NCBI GenBank assembly: GCA_905250025.1 | Contig: CAJNOJ010000010.1 | Span: forward strand, 186,001-250,000 | Direction: 5' to 3' | DNA length: 64,000 nt | From: Adineta ricciae | Taxonomy: Eukaryota > Rotifera > Eurotatoria > Adinetida > Adinetidae | In this document: in pieces, positions 10,969-24,927 of the stretch | Numbering within the stretch: position 1 is the first letter of the stretch | Layout of the letters: every line of letters starts with the position of its first letter | Program-made: the position numbers and the translations under genes | The notes under the pieces: generated by a model | Databases searched by the model: none | The model's input: the letters and a program-made list of their open reading frames with translations, nothing else | Told to the model about the DNA's origin: nothing

Positions 10969-12597
10969 TTACAGAAGAAATAAAATTTTATTTGCAAATA
11001 TAAATATGATTAAACTAAACAAATTACAATTCAATTCATACAAATACGCTGATGATTCTTTGCCAAAGATATCTTTTTCACGTCGTTCACATAGATTTCT
11101 TTTCTTTGTTTGATTACCATTTTGATAACATGACAGTTGACTCTTCTGCAGTTCAGTTGGACTTAAACATTCGTAGCCGACTGGACCTGTGCACACGTCA
11201 GGTAATTTAAATCGATCGGAGCGTTGTTCCAAATACCATTCAATTGTACAATCGCATTGAATTGGATTGTTATCGAGATTGATTTGTTTAATCGTGAATA
11301 TTAACGGTTGAAAGATGGATTTTTCGAAAGAACGTATGAGATTTCCTTTTAAATTCAAGACTGACACGTTTTCTAACTGATCGAATGCGTGAATGTCGAT
11401 AGTTGATATCAATGATGATGATAGATCAATTTCACCAATGTGTTCACAGTTTTGAAACGCGTTGCTATGTATGTGAGAAATGTCGCTATGAGATAGATTA
11501 ACTAAACGAATTGATGTCATATAAGAAAATGAATTTGAATATAACGAAAGTTGAAGACCGGATAGAAGAATTGTATCACATGTATGAAATCCAAAAAATG
11601 CATATGGATCGAGTTGTTTTATCGGACATGTGGATGATGAACATAAGATCAACGTGCCAACTGATTTTAAACCATTAAAAGCATACGATTCGATGATCTA
11701 GTTTAGATAACAAATATTTCAAAATAGGTTTTTTGTCTCTCCAAAAGCTCGAGATGAATATCTGCTCTACAAAGTTATCTCATATTCGAGTAATTAATCT
11801 GATGCGTGTATCACTATGTGCGTGCAAACAAGACTGAGAGCATTGACAAGAAATAAACTATCCATGATTCAAAGCATTCAGATTACTGAGGAAGTATGAA
11901 ATGAGCTGAGAATTTCAACTTACTTCAAGAGGATTATCACTGAGATCTAGTATATCGACAAAGTGGGTATTGCGAAACGCCTCCGTGTGCAAAATATGAA
12001 TTGAATTCGATTTTAATGATAAAAGATGTATATGTTCGATATCACTTAATGCAAATGATTTGATTTCAACTAGATTTCGATTGAATTCAAGACGTAATTC
12101 GTATAAACGAGGAAGGTGACGGAATGCATGTGGCTGAATAGTTATCAGACCAGTATTAATTATTAAAACATGTCGGAGATTATATAAACCCTGAGAAAGA
12201 AGAATGAAGATGTCAGAAATGAGAAGAATGAATTATTTTCTACTTGAAAATCATTTGTTTTAATAAATGATAAGGATGAGACCAACGAGAGATTGAAATG
12301 TGTAATCGATTGTGTAAAAGCCGTTAAGTTATGATTTGCGGAAGTCCATGAACGTGGAAGATGTGTTAGTGTTGTCGAAGAACTACAATCGATGATATTC
12401 GGACGAACGCAAGTGCAGTCATGCAATGTTTTGAACAGATGTGGACATTTGGTATTCGTGTTCGATTTACGATGTTCCGAATGTAATTGTAAGATCAAAT
12501 GGCAAATTAATAGTAGAAAGAAAATGACTTGAAATTGCCTAGAAAATCTTGAAAGTCATCCGCATATATAAATATTCATTGTCTACACTTACGTCAT
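10969..12597 (-). CDS. Secreted or surface leucine-rich-repeat protein (LRR protein 2)
   Basis: Exons (minus) 12597-12593, 12538-12244, 12190-11924 and 11697-10969 join to 431 codons. The first coding exon is only five bases (ATGAC); splicing it to 12538 creates MTQFQVIFFLLLICHLILQL, a good signal peptide, which supports this start although no AG lies upstream. A Cys-rich N cap (CPHLFKTLHDCTC) is followed by LRRs such as LYELRLEFNRNLVEIKSFAL and VDILDLSDNPLEIIESYAF, a C-terminal cap (NPIQCDCTIEWYL, then CTGPVGYEC), and a hydrophobic C-terminal tail (LFSLIIFIFANKILFLL), again anchor- or GPI-like. The role is probably extracellular recognition; the ligand is unknown. It is similar in layout, but not closely in sequence, to LRR protein 1. 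Confidence 0.85.
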
Positions 12598-14270
12598 CAA
12601 TCATGTGTATTTGAATAGAAGATACGATTTGAGTAGAAGGAAATCGTGTCAATATCCTTGATAGTTCCTATCGAACAAATGGTGTCATAAACAATAAGGA
12701 GCAAGTAACTTGATGATTATATTGTGAACAATAGAATGTCGAAAAGGTTATTCATGTTATAATCTCGTAACATGCATATATGCACATATTCTCTCTTCTT
12801 GCTAGTCTCTTCGGAGGTTTTGTTTTTATGTCGATCGACAATTTTGAACGGCTTAAGTGCATGCGAGTATGAGAGTATATGGTTCTGATGCCTATCGAAT
12901 GAGAATTGGAAGGAGAAAAAGAAGGAGGAAAAGGAGAAGAAGAAGAAGACGAAGAAGAAGAAGAAGAAACAGAGAAGGCGGAGACATAACTCACATTGGA
13001 AAACACACACATTACATTTACTATACCGCCATCGATCTTTGCATTTAAAGACAACACGAGAAAAAAAAAGAAAAATTTGTTCGTTTAAATTCAGTCCGCT
13101 TGTCAAGGATATATTTGTACGGCATGAGAAAAACCTCCTACGTTCATGAAGAATGAGACTTACTCGAGAATCTTTCCTTTTACTGCAGATTTGTGACCAA
13201 TATAAATGGACAGAGATTTTCTTCTCTTTTATTTCGTACAATCTATGAATAATAATCATATAGAACTATTCCATTGGGTATATTTTTCTTTATCTATAAT
13301 GAAATCGAAGAAGAGTTTTCCTTCTCTCTCTCTCTCTTTCCCGTTCCTTCTCTTATTTAGTTTCTGTTTCATTTGTGTAAAGCCAATTGAACAACTGACT
13401 AATGAGATAATGGAAAGAATTATTTGAACGCGTTTGATCAAACGATGCGTTATCATTTCCTCTAGTTCCGGCGAACTGAGGACATTGGCTAGTAAAATTT
13501 ATTTTCGTAACAAAATTAGATTTGATCCTCTCCTATCGTCTAGTGAGCTCCCTGTGCATGCCGATCATCTTAATAAGCTTCGAAGTAACTTGCCATGAAG
13601 AAGAAATTCCATCGTTAGTTCCAATTCGATTAACTCATTTCTTCGTCGTTTGTTGGTCATAATGTGTCAATCAAATGTAAATGTGAACGGACAGACGAAA
13701 AAAGACAGTTTTTTTTTTTACAAATCAATCGAACTCACGGACGAATAGACAAGCAAAAGGAAAGCTGTAACGCGTTGCTGACAAGAAAAACATTTCTGAT
13801 TGATTAGCTAGTCATTTTATTATATTATGACAAACTTGTCAAGCTAATCATAATCCTATTTTGGAATCTTACGAACATCTATTAGAAGAATTTTAGACTA
13901 TAAATAGCCGTGTGATGTTGGTAAAACATCAATTAGAAGTAGAAGAGAATCCTTGAGTACAGTTAAAAATAAATATTAAATTTCAAGGCGAATTTGCATA
14001 TAATTTCCAAAGCTATTTTAATTGATCATTAATTTAAATGATTTCTGTTCGTTTGACTGTACGTCAAACATTATCTATGAGGTAGACGAGTTGTTTTGAA
14101 CGAATGCTTTCTGTTATTGTTCAACAGAGCCATCTGTCTGAAAAATAGAGTATCTTTCTTTTCATTTGTTAACGATGACAAGTTACGCGATGCGTGTATA
14201 CATAGTTTTAGTTTTTTTGTTGTTGATTCTTATTCGAAGGCTTTCTAGTTGGATGAAAAGTCATTTTTAG
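12598..14270. other. Intergenic region
   Basis: About 1.7 kb between divergent LRR protein 2 and ARPC1. It holds a purine (GAA)n tract at 12907-12984 whose arginine/lysine frames are artefacts. No supported exon was seen. The right end finishes in TTTTTAG abutting the ARPC1 start codon. Confidence 0.5.
12907..12984. repeat. GAA/GGA-rich purine tract
   Basis: About 78 bases of almost pure purine dominated by GAA triplets. It is low-complexity and could form unusual DNA structure; no function is implied. Confidence 0.85.
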
Positions 14271-16000
14271 ATGGCGGAAATATATTCATTCGGGAACTTA
14301 CCTATTATCGCACATGCATGGAATAAAGATCGAACGCGTAGGCGAAAAATTTAATTAACTCGATCAACTATTTCTTCCTTCGAACGTATCTGTTTAGAAA
14401 TCGCGGTTTCGTTAGGTAAAAACGATATTCGAATTTATCATAAAATAGCCGGCAAATGGATTTTGAAACATACATTGTGTGAACATCTCTCGCGTGTATT
14501 AGCTCTTGATTGGGCACCGAAAACAAATCAAATTGTATCAGCAAGTGCAGTAAATATTGCCTGACAATCGCGGCATTTGTTGAAATTCGATTATGAATAT
14601 TTTTAGGATTACAATGCATATGTATGGACGTTCGAAAATAACATTTGGAAGCCACAAATGGTGGAATTGCAACGAACAAGTCGAGCTGTTTGTTGTGCGA
14701 AATGGTCACCGGATGGTGGGAGAGAAATACAAATGAGAAAATCAGTTGGATTTTGTACGTGTGTTTAGAAAATAAGTTTGCCATTGGTTCAAGTGATAAA
14801 AACATTGCTGTTTGTTATTATGAGAAAGATCAGCGATTTTGGGCAGCTGAAATGATTAAAAAGAAACCGAAATCGACGATTACTTGCATTGCATGGCATC
14901 CAAATAATCAGTTGCTTGCCATTGGTAGTTGCGACTATCGATGCCGGTTAGTTCAAAGATAAATAAAGTGTTTTACGATTGATATCATTTGATTTGTATG
15001 TAGGATTTATTCAGCATTTATTAAAGCTGTAGATGATCAACCAAGAATATCGAACTGGGGGAAGATTAGTAACACAGGAGAACTTTTACATGAATTTCAA
15101 TCGGGTATTGGGTACTTTTGTTTTGATGAATTGATTCGAAATGTTGAGTATATTTAGAGTCGGGTTGGATTCATGATGTCGCTTTCTCACCATTAGGTGA
15201 TCATCTTGCGTGGGTATCACATAACTCAATTATCTTCGCTGTTTCTGCTGATAATCCATCACGGTTGGTTTCATTGAGACGGAAATGAATCTCAACTTAT
15301 GTATACTTTCTTATAGAATTACCATGGAAGTAACAAACTATTTACCGTTTCGTTGTATCATTTTCATGAATGAATCGACCTTGATTGTCGGAGTATGTAG
15401 ATCGACAATTATGCTGATTGAAACTTTATTTTATGTTCATTTTAGGGACATGAATTCTGTCCGTTGATATATCATTACGATAGTCAAAGGAATACAATTG
15501 AATGTGTAGAAAAACTCGATCGACAAGAGATCACCGCTGGTCGGCAATCAATTGGGTAAGAACATTCGTCGGTTTCTTGATCAGTAACGAAGACGAAAGT
15601 AACTTTTTAGTCGTCTTTTCGATCAACCTGCTATGCAAACACAAACGCCTGAACCGATTTCTACTCATCAAAGCATGATAACGTATGAAGACAAACCTTT
15701 TTCTCTCATTGTAATTCCCGGATTGGATCAATTTTCTTTTTTATAGTCAGATAATACCTTATCAGAAGGAGAATAACACTCTAGTCAAGATTAGTTCTGC
15801 TGATCTATTCGGTCAAATAGTAATTTGGAATTTGAATGATGCACGAAGTCATCAAACTTCCTCAGTGATCAATCATATACAAAACAAATTTCATTTAAAT
15901 GATGGATCGTCTTATATGAATGGACACATAAGGTAAATATTCATGTGTTGACTTAGGTTTACCATATCTTCTCGTTCTCTTTTTCTTATTTAGGAATTGA
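14271..16000 (+). CDS. ARPC1: Arp2/3 complex subunit 1 (ARPC1), WD40 protein
   Basis: Eleven exons (14271-14337, 14398-14549, 14607-14715, 14769-14946, 15004-15104, 15158-15263, 15317-15392, 15446-15555, 15611-15682, 15747-15932, 15994-16000) give 387 residues, against about 370 in other animals. ARPC1 is the beta-propeller subunit of the Arp2/3 actin-nucleating complex. Diagnostic stretches are [61 protein letters not shown] and [20 protein letters not shown]. The last exon codes only the end of one codon, Asn and the stop. The ATG directly follows TTTTTAG, and the next gene starts only 133 bp after the stop. Confidence 0.96.
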
Positions 16001-16133
16001 TATAGTAATCGATTAACATTCGAACTTCAGATCTTTTTTTTTCGTTGTATTTTTATTTATTTATTTTACTTTTCTAAAAAGAAAAAACATTCCAGATTTT
16101 AAAGCTATCTATCTCTCTTTTTTTTTCAGAATA
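16001..16133. other. Very short ARPC1-CLP1 spacer
   Basis: The 133 bp separating two same-strand genes contain T-rich runs but no AATAAA. They end in a long polypyrimidine tract and CAG (16127-16129), 4 nt before the CLP1 ATG. This looks like a trans-splicing acceptor inside a polycistronic unit rather than an independent promoter. Confidence 0.45.
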
Positions 16134-17902
16134 ATGACTGCGGTAATCAGATAAATCTTTCGACGATTATCTAATTTCTTCTCTAATGAATTTATTTAAT
16201 GTCTAGAAAGAAATTGTCATCGAAGCCGGTCAAGAGCTACGTGGCTATGTCGAAGAAACATTAACAGTCGAAGTAAACTTATACTTAGACACTAATCGAG
16301 AACTAACGGCATGTTCTTTTAGTTACGATCCGGTAAAGCCGAGATTTTCGGTACAGAACTCGCCATTAATCACAAGTATCAATTCACATCTGGAATGAAA
16401 TTTGCAATATTTACATATTGGGGCTGTACTGTCAATGTAAGTTAACACCTTTAGAATCTGATCGGATTCATGATTATGTTTAGATCATTTCCCCACGTGA
16501 AGATTATTATGTAGCACGAGATGAAAATCCAATGCATATTTATCTGAATGTTCATGGTATGTTAGAACAATTGAGACAAAAAGCAGACGTAGAAAAAACA
16601 CGAGGACCTCGAGTAAGAAAAAAGTTTTGTATAGAATGAAAATCAAAGAAGGATTCGATTAGATTATGATCACTGGTGCATCTGATGCTGGTAAAAGTAC
16701 GATATGTCGTATGCTAGTCAATTGGGCTGCTCGACTTGGTCGAACGCCTATCTTAGTTGATCTCGATGTTGGACAAAATCAAATTTCAATTCCAGGAACG
16801 ATTGGTAAGTGTGCAGTTGACAATACTTAACAAATTGAATGTTTGTTTTCAATTAGCGGCGATGGTTGTACGTCGACCAGCTTCTGTCGAAGAAGGTTTT
16901 CGTATCGAAATGCCACTTGTTTTTCATTACGGTTACAAAACACCCAGTGAGAATATTGGTTTGTACAATGAAATTGTCTCATCAATGGCCACGTATGTTA
17001 ATATTCGATCGGAAAACGTCGAAAAATGTAGGGGAGATTTTAACGATAAACTAATGCGTTCAATCTGTTGATTTTGACAATCAATTTCAGCTCTTATCAG
17101 TGGTGTTGTTGTGAATACCTGTGGATACATTCAACACGAAGGTTACGAACTTTTCAAACATGTCGCAAAAGCGTTCGATGGTAGACAAAACTCTTTATAA
17201 AACGAAACAAATCGTTTTTTATTGTTCTTTGTCTAGTTGATATCATCGTTGTTCTCGATAGTGAATGGTTAGCAACCAAACTCACGTCAGATTTACCTTC
17301 GGTGAAACTCATTTCATTGCCGAAATCAGGCGGAGTATGCTACGCACAACAGAAATGAATTTTTAAAAAGAAATAACACTATATTTAGGTGGTAGCGAAA
17401 GATGCTGCGAAGGATAAATTTCGTGAGAATAAAATTCGTGAATATTTCTATGGGCCGAAGAATAATATTTGTCCACATGTATTCACGATGGAATTTAGTG
17501 AAATTAAAATTTATAAAATCGGCGCTCCACAAATACCTGATTCATGTCTACCAGCGGGAATGATTTTAAAAAATCCATATAATAAAATCTTACCTATCGC
17601 TCCAAGTAATTCCACTAATGTGTTTCTTATTCGAATCGAACTTTTTTGTTTGTAGGTAATGCATTGGTACATCACGTTTTATCTGTGAGTAGTTCGAACG
17701 ATCCAGAACAGCTATTAACAAAGAATATCCTTGGTTTTGTTGTTGTGTAAGTGGTGATCGTTGAATATTGTTTTGAACTCTTGTCGTTCTTAGGCAACAT
17801 GTTGATGCGGATAAACGAACGTTGACACTTCTCTCACCACAACCAAATGTCACCAATAAACTTCTGCTTGTATCCGATACTTTGTTTGTTGATATGAAAT
17901 GA
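16134..17902 (+). CDS. CLP1: Polynucleotide 5'-hydroxyl-kinase CLP1 (mRNA 3'-end and tRNA processing)
   Basis: Exons 16134-16142, 16207-16272, 16323-16436, 16484-16612, 16663-16804, 16857-17027, 17091-17180, 17237-17334, 17389-17605, 17656-17746 and 17794-17902 join to 411 residues (human CLP1 425). CLP1 phosphorylates RNA 5'-OH ends and bridges pre-mRNA cleavage factor II and the tRNA-splicing endonuclease in the nucleus. The N-terminal domain shows ELRGYVEETLTVELRSGKAE; the Walker A loop is GASDAGKST (about residues 110-118), followed by PILVDLDVGQNQISIPGTI. The C-terminal domain ends LLLVSDTLFVDMK, as in the family. The nine-base first exon codes just Met-Thr-Ala; the start is supported by the CAG acceptor 4 nt upstream and by family alignment. 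Confidence 0.95.
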
Positions 17903-18329
17903 TGTTTCTATTTTGTATAAAAAAAAATAAAACCAGAGCATCTCATAGATAATCATCTAAACTTTAGTTAATTGCGTCTATTCTTTTCTTTTCAGATATA
18001 AATTCTAATTTACAAGTTGCTAATGTCAACACACATGTGCGTGCTTTTTCTCTGACCTAGCTGGATCAATGCATAGAATCACGTTTTATTTTTCTTTTAC
18101 GATATTTGTCTAGTTTAAAAGCAGATAAAATGAATACTTGTTTTTATCTTCAACTATGCAGTCAAAGCTCTTTGTCTGGTTGATATACATACAATTTTGA
18201 CATGTGATCGCGTTCTCTTTCTCGTTTAGATGTTATTTTTTTAAAATTCACTAACTGGACTCGGCAAAACTCCTCGATTTTGACTCTTTGTCGAGCGTGG
18301 CAAGCACGCCGGAAGAGAATCATTTATCA
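17903..18329. other. CLP1-SPCA intergenic region with 5' leader of SPCA
   Basis: AATAAA-type sequence near 17926-17931 can end CLP1. A pyrimidine-rich AG at 18228-18229 looks like the SPCA leader acceptor. It is followed at once by a four-codon open frame (18230-18244, M-L-F-F-stop), a possible upstream ORF. Confidence 0.45.
18230..18244 (+). promoter_or_regulatory. Possible upstream ORF in the SPCA leader
   Basis: ATG TTA TTT TTT TAA immediately follows the probable leader acceptor AG at 18228-18229 and lies 85 nt before the chosen SPCA ATG. If transcribed, it would be met first by scanning ribosomes. Confidence 0.3.
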
Positions 18330-21939
<3,610 letters not shown>

Positions 21940-22989
21940 AAGAGGCAGATTGTTTTCATTTTTGGGATTCTTTCTTCTTTTACATTGTTTCGATCTTGAT
22001 TAATGCACGAAGATTACGTTGACATGACTGGAAACTTTGCAATCAAATGTCTTGTATTTCGAGCTTTTCTCTCTTTAGATTTATTGTACCTGGTGTGTTT
22101 GACTTCTTCTGTGTTTCTTATCAACGAAATTCGGAAGCTAGTGGAGAGAGTATATCTCAAACGACAGAATAATCATAAATATAATGCAAACAATCATTGG
22201 ATGGTTTGAAGAGCGTGACAGATAATTCTATTTTTTTGCAAGATCAAAACAACAAATTTGACAAATGAAAAATTTCGTCTCGCGCATTGCAAAACATCTC
22301 TTGTGCAAGAGTTGACTATGCTATTTCTATTTTTTGCTCTTCTTCTTATTTATTTCCCTTGTTTGTTATTTCTTTTAACATATTTCTGTTGTATGTGATA
22401 AATAATATTAATAATAATAATAGCCAATGCTCATTCGGATAATTTACTGAGCATGTACGATGAAGCTATTCAAAATATATTCGACACTTGTCATTAAAAG
22501 AACAGATCACGTGTTCTTCTTCACTTCTTTTTGTACTTGACTGTTTGAAAGAAGAGAATCTTTTGTTTCTTTACGAGATAGCATTACACTGATAAGAGTC
22601 AAAGACACTTTGTTTCATTTACTTCGGAAGCTTTTATCGACAACTCAGATTTCAACTGTGTTCTGAAGAGATCTTCAAACTAAACATCGAGATTAAATTA
22701 TCAAAGGTATGTCACAATGAGATTGATCACATCGTTATCCTAACACAGAAGATATTGATCGTTGTTTCGTTCTGCCATGACCCTCACGACATCTTTTCAA
22801 TCATTCAATTGATTCTATTTTCTAACAAATCAAATTTTCTCCCATCATCTGACGTGCGTATAGTAGTACAAGTTTCTGTTGTAGACCTAACGAATATCAA
22901 TCGAACCATACGGATGGCATTGTATCAAAAAACGTAAAATAAATGAAATTTTAAGATAAAGTCTTCATAACTTCTGACTTTGAAATAGG
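21940..22989. other. SPCA-TBC1D13 intergenic region
   Basis: About 1 kb of AT-rich sequence with ATAATA runs near 22405-22425. No exon with splice support was found; the small open frames lack codon-level coherence. It ends in AAATAG|G just before the next ATG. Confidence 0.5.
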
Positions 22990-24599
22990 ATGGAGGAGTT
23001 TAACAAATTACTCAAATCTGATACAATCGATTTAAAAAAGTTGAAAACTCTTGCATTTAACGGTAATATTTCTCAACTGGCAAGTCATTTGAGTACTCCT
23101 ATTTGTTTCTTAGGCTGTCCAACAGATAGTGGTATTCGTAGTTTAACTTGGAAGGTAAGTGAAACGAGTTGAAACCGGAAAAATATTGTTTTCTTAGATT
23201 TTACTCAATTATCTCGTTCTCGATCGAACTAAATGGGCATTATATCTATCCAAACAACGGTATTTATTCTCTATAAATAAAAAGCAACTGAATTCTGAAG
23301 ACATTTTATTTGTAGAGAACTGTATCGTGGTTATATTCGTGAAACAATTATCAAACCAGGTCTTCAATCATCATGTCAATCAACTGTTGTTGATCATGTA
23401 GAGAACATAATTTGATAAAATTGAATAATTCCTATTCATTTTTAGCCATTGAATTGCGCACCCAACAGTTCATGGGCAGCATATTTCAAAGAGAATGAAG
23501 TTTTACTACAGATCGACAAAGATTGTCGGTTGGTTGAATAAAATTTTTATAACAACTTGTCAGACTTGATTCATGTTTGACTAGACGTCTTTGTCCTGAT
23601 CTGTCATTTTTTCAATGCAAAACCGAATATCCATGTGCTGAAATAATGAATCAAGAAGATGGTTTCGAAAGTTTACGCAAACGAATTGTATCTTCATCAC
23701 TAAAAGTTGAATCTCGATCTCAATCACGTCTAACTGGTCGACTAGAAATTCAATCGAATAACAAACCCTCACATCAGAAAAACAATAGTTCTCTCAATTC
23801 AGCATGTGATGATAACGAATATGAAGTCTTAGCAGCCGGTTGCGAAGCACATTGGGAAGTCGTCGAAAGAATTCTGTTCGTTTATTCAAAGTTAAACTCG
23901 GGACAGAGTTACGTTCAAGGAATGAATGAAATCATTGGTCCTATTTATTACACTTTTGCAACTGATCCAAATGTGGAATGGAAAGGTGAGATCGAATACA
24001 CTTGTACTTCGTAACCTACGTTTTTTCATGTATATATAGAACATGCTGAAGCTGACACATTCTACTGTTTTACAAGTTTAATGACACATCTTCGAGAAAA
24101 CTTTATGAAAATCTACGATAATTCAGAATTCGGTATTCTTGGACGTATGCAGAAGTTTCTCAGCCTATTGAACAAAACGGATAAAGAAGTTTATGATTTA
24201 TTTGAAAAACAAAATTTAAAACCAGAATTTTATTCATTCCGCTGGTTAACTTTACTACTTTCCCAGGAGTTTCATTTACCTGATGTTTTACGCATATGGG
24301 ATTCATTATTTGCTGATCAAGATCAAAACTTTCAATTCTTACTGTATCTTTGCTGTGCAATGGTCACGTAAGTTCTCTCATAAACAAATCTAATTCTACG
24401 GTTTTCATTCTAGTTTACAACGAGATCAACTTCTAAACGGATCACAAGCGCAAAACATCAGATTATTACAAGTTTGTTCAACTATTCTTCTTTGTTTTTC
24501 TTTCGTTACAATCGAATCTTTTAGAATTATCCACCAGATACAGATGTTCATAAAATTCTTCAAAAAGCAGCTGAACTCAAACGTATTCATCATCTATGA
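22990..24599 (+). CDS. TBC1D13: TBC1 domain family member 13 (Rab GTPase-activating protein)
   Basis: Exons 22990-23062, 23114-23154, 23198-23259, 23316-23397, 23446-23528, 23585-23985, 24040-24367, 24414-24471 and 24525-24599 give exactly 400 residues, the length of human TBC1D13. TBC proteins stimulate GTP hydrolysis by Rabs; the vertebrate member acts on Rab35 in endocytic traffic. The arginine-finger region reads PTDSGIRSLTWKILLNYL, and the glutamine-finger region SYVQGMNEIIGPIYY has the expected Q. Later stretches FRWLTLLLSQEFHLPDVLRI and WDSLFAD complete the TBC fold. A polar insert (about residues 140-200) separates the two halves, as in TBC1D13. Start: AG at 22987-22988 and a short in-frame exon. 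Confidence 0.93.
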
Positions 24600-24927
24600 A
24601 GAATTCCTTTCATTGTCATGCAGTTGTTCAGATACTTTTCTTTTTGTATTAGTATCACTTAGTCTTTGTTTTTCTTTTTTTCTAAAGATAATTATCGCTA
24701 TTTATTTGTGTGTGCAATATGACAGAAATCGACTCTATTTCTTCCATTCCATGCGTGTGAATAATATGTAATTCAGTAATAAATCTTATTTTTGTAATTT
24801 GATAATAAAATCAAGTTGTTTTTCTATGACAGATGAACAGATTGTGAATTGATTTGGTTTATCTGTTAGTTGGACGAGTGTTGATTGATTTGATTTGTTT
24901 TTTAGATTTCAAAGAAGCAAAAGAAAG
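24600..24927. other. TBC1D13-RAB3GAP1 intergenic region
   Basis: 328 bp with AATAAA-type signals near 24778 and 24805 for TBC1D13. A T-rich AG acceptor at 24904-24905 lies 22 nt before the RAB3GAP1 ATG. Confidence 0.5.

Noticed and set aside
12857..13048. Open plus-strand frame rich in Arg/Lys
   Set aside because: Produced by the GAA/GGA purine tract; no splice, start or codon support.
18288..18329. SPCA start at 18288
   Set aside because: That codon is TTG, and an in-frame stop lies at 18252-18254; the first ATG is 18330.
22003..22209. Small plus-strand frame after SPCA
   Set aside because: Lies in the 3' region after the SPCA stop; no splice signals or recognisable domain.
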